DNA from: Mesorhizobium sp. dw_380
GTDB taxonomy: Bacteria > Pseudomonadota > Alphaproteobacteria > Rhizobiales > Rhizobiaceae
Assembly (NCBI RefSeq): GCF_018588885.1
Contig: NZ_JAFFIW010000002.1
Location: 248,001-312,000 of the forward strand
Reading direction: 5' to 3'
Length of the DNA stretch: 64,000 bases
A program made the translations under genes and the position numbers. Below the pieces are notes generated by a model. That model was not told the origin of the DNA. It saw nothing but the letters and a program-made list of their open reading frames with translations, and ran no database searches. This document shows positions 58,272 to 64,000 of the stretch, piece by piece (position 1 is the stretch's first letter; every line of letters starts with the position of its first letter).

Positions 58272-59786
58272 ATGGCGCGGCGGCAAGACCTCATCACTAT
58301 TGCGTCGCTACGGTCCTTCGATCGGACGAGCGGCCGCATTGGTCAGCAATTCACGCAAGCACTTCGGGATGCGATTGCGAAGGGCGAATTGAAGCCGGGG
58401 CAGCGCCTGCCCTCGACCAGGGCGCTGTCCGCTGCTCTTGGAATGGCCCGGGGCACCATTGTTGAAGCCTTCGACCAGCTCTATGCGGAAGGATATATTC
58501 AAGCCCGGGCAAGAAGCGGCACGGTTGTCGCGAGTGTCCATGAGGCCGCCCCGGAAGCGCTTTCACGGGAGTTGACGCCTGACACGCTGGCCGGGGAATT
58601 GCCCCTACCGACAAATGTTGCCCGTCTCGCTGCCGTTTCAAAGGCACTGACCCCGCAGGGAACCCAACCTTTCGCGATCGCACATCCAGGCGGCGATGTT
58701 GCGCCTGACGACAAATGGCGGCGTTTGGGCAACCGGGTGCGGGCAACCCGCCCCGCGGCACCTTCGGGGTATATCGATCCAAGAGGATTGCCGGAACTGC
58801 GCTCGGCGATAGCCGAATATGTCCGCAAGGCGCGGGCGGTGAAGTGCAGCGCCGAACAGGTCATCATCACCGCGGGAACGCAACAGGGTCTGTTCCTTGC
58901 GGCAACGGTGCTGCTGGCGAGCGGCGATGCGGTCTGGGCCGAGGATCCGGCCTATCCGGGGATTGAGGCCGTGCTCGGCAACTTTAGCATCACGGCCTGT
59001 CGGGTCCCCGTCGATGGCCAAGGCATCGACGTCAAGGAAGCGATTCTTCGATGTCCGGGCGCCCGCGCCGCCTTCGTCACGCCGTCCCACCAATATCCCC
59101 TCGGCATGCCCATGAGCATGCCAAGACGTACGTCGCTGCTTTCATGGGCACGCAACAACAATGCCTGGGTGGTGGAAGATGATTATGACAGCGAACTTCG
59201 ATACGCGGGATATCCATTCCCCTCCTTGCAAGGGCTCGACCCGTCCCGGGTCGTCTACCTCGGCACGATGAGCAAGATGCTGTTCTCATCGCTGCGTCTT
59301 GGCTATGCGATCGTGCCGGTGCCCCTGATCGATGCTTTCGCGGGCGCGCGCGCGATGATCGACCGCCATTCCCCCACGCCCGATCAGCATGTCCTGGCGA
59401 GTTACATGCGCGAGGGCCTTTTCGAGGCGCATGTGCGCCGGATTCGCGGCGTGTACGCAGAGAGGCGGGCAGCCCTGATCGAGGCAATCGAACAGGAGCT
59501 TCCCTCGTGGGCGACACTGCAGCCCTCGGATCAAGGCATGCATCTCGTGCTTTGGTTGCCCCTCGGTATCGATGATGTGAAGGTTGCCGAAGAGGCACGC
59601 AGCGCCGGCCTGGTCGTCAGGCCGATTTCGCCGATGTTTGCCAATCCCCCTGCCCGGTCCGGCCTGATGCTGGGCTTTGGCGGCTTCACCCCCGCCGAAC
59701 TCCGCGCAGCGGTGCGGCGGCTCAAGGACGTTCTCGCCGGAGCGATACGTGGTCCGCTTACCACACATCTTTCGGCTGAGGCCTGA
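58272..59786 (+). CDS. MocR/PdxR-type PLP-dependent transcriptional regulator
   Basis: A 504-residue regulator: a GntR-type winged helix at residues 15-85 (RIGQQFTQALRDAIAKGELK, PSTRALSAALGMARGTIVEA) fused to an aminotransferase-fold sensor with the PLP lysine in YLGTMSKMLFSSLRLGYAIV and VVEDDYDSELRYAG. ATG at 58272 follows AGAAAGGC. It is followed by rubredoxin and PaiB-like genes on the same strand; a TGGTCC-N8-GGACCA dyad in that gap and a GACCA/TGGTC pair near its own start suggest it regulates itself and them. Confidence 0.93.
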   Translation: MARRQDLITIASLRSFDRTSGRIGQQFTQALRDAIAKGELKPGQRLPSTRALSAALGMARGTIVEAFDQLYAEGYIQARARSGTVVASVHEAAPEALSRELTPDTLAGELPLPTNVARLAAVSKALTPQGTQPFAIAHPGGDVAPDDKWRRLGNRVRATRPAAPSGYIDPRGLPELRSAIAEYVRKARAVKCSAEQVIITAGTQQGLFLAATVLLASGDAVWAEDPAYPGIEAVLGNFSITACRVPVDGQGIDVKEAILRCPGARAAFVTPSHQYPLGMPMSMPRRTSLLSWARNNNAWVVEDDYDSELRYAGYPFPSLQGLDPSRVVYLGTMSKMLFSSLRLGYAIVPVPLIDAFAGARAMIDRHSPTPDQHVLASYMREGLFEAHVRRIRGVYAERRAALIEAIEQELPSWATLQPSDQGMHLVLWLPLGIDDVKVAEEARSAGLVVRPISPMFANPPARSGLMLGFGGFTPAELRAAVRRLKDVLAGAIRGPLTTHLSAEA

Positions 59787-59844
59787 CACGATCCCGCATC
59801 GGCGACAGATTGCCATGAGGTGGTTCAGCGAAAATGACGAATAC

Positions 59845-59864
59845 TGGTCCTGTGAACTGGACCA
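59845..59864. promoter_or_regulatory. Candidate MocR operator TGGTCC-N8-GGACCA
   Basis: A 6-bp inverted pair with an 8-base spacer in the 144-bp gap between the MocR gene and the rubredoxin gene. The related sequence GACCA...TGGTC occurs around 58236-58262 at the MocR gene start. Confidence 0.5.
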
Positions 59865-59930
59865 ATCCGGATACAGGGTGCCCCGGAAATCGAGCGAGCC
59901 CATTTGCGGTTCCGAGAAATGGAGCACCCC

Positions 59931-60149
59931 ATGAGCTACAGAACCAGTCAGACGCTTGAAAAATTCGTCAACGAAAACGCGCCCTACAAGACGTGGCTCT
60001 GCGTCCTATGCGGTCTCGTCTACAGCGAGCGAGAGGGCTGGCCCGACGACGGCATACCGCCGGGAACGCGCTGGGAAGACGTGCCGGAGGACTGGGGCTG
60101 CCCTGACTGCGGTGCCGCCAAAGCCGATTTCCAGATGGCCGAGATCTGA
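59931..60149 (+). CDS. Rubredoxin
   Basis: A 72-residue iron protein with two CxxC sites: [20 protein letters not shown] and [16 protein letters not shown], giving the FeS4 centre for one-electron transfer. [20 protein letters not shown] is the standard rubredoxin end. The start [10 protein letters not shown] is chosen over upstream in-frame codons. It lies between the MocR and PaiB-like genes; a redox partner in the window is not obvious. Confidence 0.93.
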   Translation: MSYRTSQTLEKFVNENAPYKTWLCVLCGLVYSEREGWPDDGIPPGTRWEDVPEDWGCPDCGAAKADFQMAEI

Positions 60150-60198
60150 ACACGCCTTCGCCCCATAAGATCCACCATACTTGCCGCCAGGAGTTCAC

Positions 60199-60843
60199 AT
60201 GTACGTACCCCCACACTTTGCCGAAAACCGTCCAGAGGTTCTTTTCGATCTGATCGAGAAGAACCCGCTCGGCATGCTCGTAACCAACGGCCAGTCCGGC
60301 CTCGACGCCAACCACCTTCCGTTCGAGACGAACAGGGCCGAGGGGGAAAATGGGATTCTTCACTGCCATGTCGCGCGCGCCAACCCTGTCTGGCAAGACG
60401 TGTCGACCGGCGATGAGGTGCTCGTGGTGTTCCGCGCCGCCGACGCATACATCTCTCCCAACTGGTATCCGAGCAAGCGCGAGTTCAAGAAGCAGGTTCC
60501 CACATGGAACTACCTTGTGGTCCATGCGCATGGCCGGGCCACGATCCGGGACGACGAGCGATACGTGCGGGGCCTGGTCGCCCGCCTCACCCGCACGCAT
60601 GAGGCGACGCAGGCGGCCCCGTGGAAAATGACCGATAGTCCCAAGGATTACATCGACAAGATGCTGAAGGCGATCGTCGGCATCGAAATCGAGATCACCC
60701 GCCTGACAGGCAAATTCAAGCTGAGCCAGAACCGCGAGGCGCGCGATATACTGGAGGCGGGTGAGACGCTGCGGAAGCAGGGTGACGAATTGATCGGCGG
60801 CAGCATGACTGCCTTCGGCATCGAAAAGGCACGCCAATCCTGA
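60199..60843 (+). CDS. paiB: PaiB-like FMN-binding protein
   Basis: A 214-residue protein of the PaiB/FMN-binding negative transcriptional regulator family. It begins MYVPPHFAENRPEVLFDLIE, with NHLPFETNRAEGENGILHCH, YISPNWYPSKREFKKQVPTW NYL and the helical end ITRLTGKFKLSQNREARD. AGGAG lies 6 bp before the ATG at 60199. In Bacillus PaiB regulates sporulation and polyamine enzymes; in proteobacteria it is often next to a MocR gene. It is probably under the upstream MocR regulator. Confidence 0.9.
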   Translation: MYVPPHFAENRPEVLFDLIEKNPLGMLVTNGQSGLDANHLPFETNRAEGENGILHCHVARANPVWQDVSTGDEVLVVFRAADAYISPNWYPSKREFKKQVPTWNYLVVHAHGRATIRDDERYVRGLVARLTRTHEATQAAPWKMTDSPKDYIDKMLKAIVGIEIEITRLTGKFKLSQNREARDILEAGETLRKQGDELIGGSMTAFGIEKARQS

Positions 60844-60932
60844 GGTTCGACCGCGAACAAGCTGCGTTGTGCTGAAAGGTAGCGTGATGGGCCAACAGGG
60901 AGGATCGCATATGGGCTCTTTTTACGAAGAGG

Positions 60933-61036
60933 ACCCCCACCCTAACCCTCCCCACAAGGGGGAGGGAACGCTGCCACGGAAATCAGCGCCTACCTAAGTC
61001 TCCCTCCCCCTTCTGGGGAGGGGTTGGGGTGGGGGT
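60933..61036. repeat. 104-bp inverted repeat in intergenic region
   Basis: ACCCCCACCCTAACCCTCCC with CACAAGGGGGAGGG on the left and CCCTCCCCCTTCTGGGGAGG with GGTTGGGGTGGGGGT on the right form a near-perfect 34-bp stem. It lies in the gene-free stretch 60844-61237, where nothing else was seen, and looks like a dispersed mesorhizobial repeat. Confidence 0.7.
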
Positions 61037-61237
61037 AATCATAGAGCGCCAGCCAGTCATATGCGATCGCCCTGGGCGAATAGCCGGCAAGGGGAAATGC
61101 CCGCGCCGGCCACTTTCCTCCCGTCTTTCGATTGGCCGGCAAGAACCGGAGTTTTGCGCGCCGCCTATCGTCCTAGTGATTGCCCCAGGTCGCCTGTCAA
61201 TCCGGCGCACCTTGGCAAACACAAAAGGAACCTCGCA

Positions 61238-61687
61238 ATGACCAAACAGGAAGACAACAAGGCCGTCGTCGTCAGATGGTTCACCGACTTCTGGGGTGAG
61301 ACCTGCGACCTGTCGGTGGTCGACGACATCGCGGCACCCGACATGCTGCTCAAATATTCCTTGCATGAGCCGCGCCGGGGCCGCGACGACATCAAGGCCT
61401 TCATGACCGATTTCCGCGCCGCTTTCCCGGACCTCAACTTCTGGGCCACAGCCGATCTCATCGCCGAGGGCGATTATGTCGTCGGCCAGTGGGAAGGCGG
61501 CGGCACGCATACCGGTCCGGCCTTCGGCGATTTCCTCGCCGGTTCGCTGCCAGCCGCCACCGGCCGGGCCATGCGCTTCACCGGCACCACCGTGCTGAAG
61601 GTGATCGACGGCAGGATCGTCGAGGAGATCGGCCTCGATGACGGCGTCGCCGCCCTCACCCAGCTCGGCCTGATCAAGGCCGGCTGA
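61238..61687 (+). CDS. SnoaL-like ester cyclase family protein
   Basis: A 149-residue protein of the SnoaL/NTF2-like fold: VVRWFTDFWGETCDLSVVDD, FMTDFRAAFPDLNFWATADL, and VVGQWEGGGTHTGPAFGDFL with RFTGTTVLKVIDGRIVEEIG. AAAAGGAACC precedes the ATG at 61238; a longer frame upstream has no family similarity. Members cyclise polyketides or are of unknown function. A single gene with no obvious pathway partner. Confidence 0.88.
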   Translation: MTKQEDNKAVVVRWFTDFWGETCDLSVVDDIAAPDMLLKYSLHEPRRGRDDIKAFMTDFRAAFPDLNFWATADLIAEGDYVVGQWEGGGTHTGPAFGDFLAGSLPAATGRAMRFTGTTVLKVIDGRIVEEIGLDDGVAALTQLGLIKAG

Positions 61688-61942
61688 TTTGCAGGGCCAT
61701 CGCCGTCCAGGCGGTGGCCCGCTTCGCCGAAGCCTGGCGGCCTTTCGGGTTCGAGATAGGCAACCGCCTTGTCAATACCTATGCATTGCACGATGACATC
61801 TTCGTCAACGATTCCTTGATGAAAAAGGAAGAATTAAAAACGTCTAATATTTCAAAAAACTTTGCCTCCTAGAAATGTAACTGAAAAGTAATACTCCATC
61901 TGCGAAATACCCCTAGTAGTCCTATGGGCGGGATGTCGTTCG

Positions 61943-63013
61943 ATGAGTGTGCGCGCGGGGCAGCGGGGTGGCGATCGCCGCTCGCTTGCGGTTTTTGACC
62001 TGGACATCGCCGCGACCAGGAGCGGCTGGCTGCTGACTGCTCTGTGCCTGGCCTATGCCCTGGCCGCGCTTTGCCTGCAGCCGGGCCGCTATCTGCACCT
62101 GGCGCAATCCTACGCCCAGCCGTTCGTCTTCTTCCTGCCCACGCTTTTTGGCGCCGGCCTCGGCCTGGTGGCGCTGACATTTGCCAGGCATAGCCCGACC
62201 AGGTTCATGCTCGATATGTTCAGGCAGCGCTGGCTGGGCGCCGCCCCGGTGATCCTCCTGTTCTTTCTCGGCCTCACCGCCTTCACCGCCTTCAAGATCG
62301 CCATCCCGGAGATCGTCCCGTTCTATGCCGACCGCATGCTGGCGGAGCTTGATCTTCGGCTGCATGGCGCCGATCCCTGGACATGGACGCACAGCATCGT
62401 TCCCGGACCGGTCTCGGCCCTCATTTTCATCGGCTATGGGTATGGCTGGCACCTGCAATGGTTCGGCACTTTGCTGTTCGTCGCCTTCTGGAACGACAAG
62501 GCAAGGCGTTTGCGCTATCTCTGGGCATTCGCACTGACCACGATCCTGTGCGGAACCGTTCTGGCCACGGCGCTGTCGTCCGCCGGCCCGATCTTCCACG
62601 ACCAGCTCTACGGCGGCGACCGCTTTGCGGCACTGCAAGCCGCACTGGCGCGGAACGGCTTCGCCGCGCCGGTCCATCTCTATGCCACCTATCTGCTCGC
62701 GGCCTACGAAAGCGGCCGCCCCGAACTGGGCGGCGGCATCTCGGCCATGCCAAGCATGCATGTCGCCTTCGTCACGCTCAACGCCCTCTTCCTCGCCGGC
62801 TTCGGGCGCCGGTGGGCCGTCGCCGGCTGGTCCTTTGCCGCGCTCATCCTGTTCGGCTCGGTCTATACCGGCTGGCATTATGCCGTGGACGGCTACCTCT
62901 CGATCCTCGTCGTGTCCGCGCTCTGGTATCTGACCGGGCGTTTCGTCCTGCCGCGGGAGAGCCGGGATCCCGTCGATGCCGGCCAGACGCTTCCCGACCC
63001 GACCGCAGCATGA
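61943..63013 (+). CDS. PAP2-superfamily membrane phosphatase
   Basis: A 356-residue integral membrane protein with about six helices. The PAP2 catalytic sites are seen as SAMPSMHVAFVTLNALFLAG (SxxxH) and YTGWHYAVDGYLSI (SGHxxD-like GWHYAVD), with the earlier phosphate-binding region in SSAGPIFHDQL. It is closest to the PAP2_3/inositolphosphorylceramide synthase-like group and may dephosphorylate or transfer lipid head groups at the periplasmic face. Confidence 0.88.
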   Translation: MSVRAGQRGGDRRSLAVFDLDIAATRSGWLLTALCLAYALAALCLQPGRYLHLAQSYAQPFVFFLPTLFGAGLGLVALTFARHSPTRFMLDMFRQRWLGAAPVILLFFLGLTAFTAFKIAIPEIVPFYADRMLAELDLRLHGADPWTWTHSIVPGPVSALIFIGYGYGWHLQWFGTLLFVAFWNDKARRLRYLWAFALTTILCGTVLATALSSAGPIFHDQLYGGDRFAALQAALARNGFAAPVHLYATYLLAAYESGRPELGGGISAMPSMHVAFVTLNALFLAGFGRRWAVAGWSFAALILFGSVYTGWHYAVDGYLSILVVSALWYLTGRFVLPRESRDPVDAGQTLPDPTAA

Positions 63014-63067
63014 CCGTATCCGACTGACGCCGGGGGCCGAGAGCCCGCGTCCGGCAATCTTCGGAGA

Positions 63068-63097
63068 TGGCCAGGCGGCCTTGGCGCCGCCTGGCCA
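63068..63097. terminator. Bidirectional terminator hairpin
   Basis: A perfect 12-bp stem TGGCCAGGCGGC/GCCGCCTGGCCA with a 6-base loop, between the converging PAP2 and secreted-protein genes. Confidence 0.7.
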
Positions 63098-63103
63098 CAT
63101 TGC

Positions 63104-63634
63104 CTACTGGCTCGGCGCCATCGTGTGCTCGCACGACACTTTCGGGTTCATGTCGGCAAAGGTGCCGGTCGGGTTGCCCTTCCAGGCCCAGACGTGCAGC
63201 TCGTAGAATTCACCCAGGCCATAGCGGTTGGGCGCGCTGTTGAAGTTGAACAGCTGGCCATCCAGCGATGCCGGCCCCTTCGAGGTGATGTATTCGACCG
63301 CCACCAGCTTCAGCGTGCCGTCGGCCATCGGCTCGTACATCACCGCTTCGGGACGGGCGATGTCGATCTTGTCGTCCTTCAGATACTGGCCGTTGACGTA
63401 GTGGATGCCCATGGCGCCGCCGGTGATGCCGCTGGCGCAGGGAATGGGCGCATAGCCCTCGGCTGTCGCCGCCTTGACGTCGAGAAACCGGCTGTTGGCG
63501 GCCCGCACCTTGTCGGCCAGTGGATTGGGACCGGACGCGGCGTCGGCCGCTTCCTGGTGCGCCTGCGCGAAGGTGGCGCAGGCGGCAAGCATGGCCCCCG
63601 CCATGAGGAGCCTGTTGCGAAAGTTTGATGTCAT
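63104..63634 (-). CDS. Conserved secreted protein of unknown function
   Basis: A 176-residue protein with a signal peptide (RNRLLMAGAMLAACATFAQA) and a conserved domain: EGYAPIPCASGITGGAMGIH, PEAVMYEPMADGTLKLVAVE, and RYGLGEFYELHVWAWKGNPTG with FADMNPKVSCEHTM. Two cysteines (PCASG and SCEHT) likely form a disulfide. The domain is widespread in proteobacteria with no known role. Confidence 0.85.
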   Translation of the reverse strand: MTSNFRNRLLMAGAMLAACATFAQAHQEAADAASGPNPLADKVRAANSRFLDVKAATAEGYAPIPCASGITGGAMGIHYVNGQYLKDDKIDIARPEAVMYEPMADGTLKLVAVEYITSKGPASLDGQLFNFNSAPNRYGLGEFYELHVWAWKGNPTGTFADMNPKVSCEHTMAPSQ

Positions 63635-63755
63635 ATCGATTCCATTCTTCTTGAAAAGGCACAGCTGGCAGGCCGCCGAAAACACGGAGGCCCTGCAGGC
63701 AAGGGCTGTGGCTGTTGTTGCTCGAAAATCCCGATGCGACGAATGCCGGGACGGG

Positions 63756-64000
63756 TCATCCCTTCGGCAGATATGGGATCGTTCCGGCCAGATCGGTGTT
63801 GTCGATCAGCTGGAAACGGCTGTCGCTGCCGTCCTGACGGGCCGAGACGAAAGGCGCGTAGGCCGGATCGTTGGTGAAGGCGCGCGCCTCGGCTTCCGAC
63901 GGGAACGCCATCAAGGCGATCAGCGTGGTGTCGAGCGGCTTGCCCTCAAGCGTCTTCACATTGCCGCTGCGCGACAGATATCTGCCGCCATGCTTGTGGA
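63756..64000 (-). CDS. DUF1330 domain protein (partial, cut by window end)
   Basis: The C-terminal 80 or so residues of a minus-strand gene that continues past 64000. The visible part HKHGGRYLSRSGNVKTLEGK, then TTLIALMAFPSEAEARAFTN and YAPFVSARQDGSDSRFQLI, is the DUF1330 ferredoxin-like fold. The start is outside the window. Function unknown. Confidence 0.78.
   Translation of the reverse strand, partial: HKHGGRYLSRSGNVKTLEGKPLDTTLIALMAFPSEAEARAFTNDPAYAPFVSARQDGSDSRFQLIDNTDLAGTIPYLPKG

Noticed and set aside
1..64000. CRISPR arrays, rRNA genes, replication origin
   Set aside because: No regularly spaced short repeats, no rRNA-like sequence and no dnaA-box cluster or repABC genes were seen; repeats present are dispersed palindromes.

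Overview
The window is one stretch of a GC-rich alphaproteobacterial chromosome, most like Mesorhizobium or a close relative in the Rhizobiales. Evidence for this is the compact high-GC gene layout, families that are expanded in rhizobia (DUF982 twice plus a decayed copy, DUF3606 twice, an HWE-type histidine kinase, DUF3309, a BKACE enzyme) and several kinds of palindromic intergenic repeat. No rRNA, CRISPR array or replication origin was seen. One tRNA gene is present. The assignment is firm at order level and an inference at genus level.

Layout. 0-4 kb: a GntR-led operon (GntR/HutC regulator, ADP-ribosylglycohydrolase-like enzyme, PfkB kinase), a 54-residue DUF3309 membrane peptide and an ICMT-like methyltransferase. 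4.5-9 kb: a very large secreted or anchored TPR protein, a companion protein and a broken IS481-type transposase. 9.5-15.8 kb: msrA, an ArnT-like glycosyltransferase, a membrane protein, a GNAT enzyme, a three-gene possibly phage-derived cluster and a methyltransferase. 15.8-19.9 kb: an accessory segment between two 105-bp direct repeats. It holds an IS1595-family element with exact ends, 8-bp target duplication and five passenger genes, and beside it a two-gene module resembling HicA/HicB toxin-antitoxin pairs.

20-33.7 kb: many small rhizobial genes (DoxX, SPFH protein, DUF3606, GFA, DUF982, small secreted proteins), a haloalkanoate dehalogenase-like hydrolase, a tRNA-Gln(TTG), a membrane protein/ImmA-IrrE peptidase pair, HTH and RHH regulators, a PAS-HWE histidine kinase and a methyltransferase. 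33.8-43.7 kb: a D-Ala-D-Ala ligase behind a C39-like peptidase with a triplicated start region, VOC and PEBP proteins, an aminotransferase, a DUF922 putative protease, an acid phosphatase/phospholipase C family enzyme, a dihaem cytochrome c peroxidase and adenosine deaminase.

43.8-55.4 kb is catabolic and possibly biosynthetic: a Gfo/Idh/MocA and SDR pair, a FAD oxidoreductase, cytochrome b561, a MarR-controlled hydroxycinnamate pair (hydratase/lyase and CoA ligase) with two clear operator dyads, an arginine deiminase-like enzyme, an unusual overlapping pair (PaaK-like adenylate-forming enzyme and nitroreductase-like protein), and a BKACE enzyme. 55.6-64 kb: a PAS-GGDEF-EAL protein, a MocR regulator followed by rubredoxin and a PaiB-like FMN protein, a SnoaL-like protein, a PAP2 phosphatase, a conserved secreted protein and a DUF1330 gene cut by the window end.

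The most notable observations are the passenger-carrying IS1595 element with a HEPN-like protein, the HicAB-like module, the triplicated ribosome-binding site and start codon before ddl, a dispersed repeat that supplies the stop codons of two signalling genes, and the adenylate-forming/nitroreductase pair.
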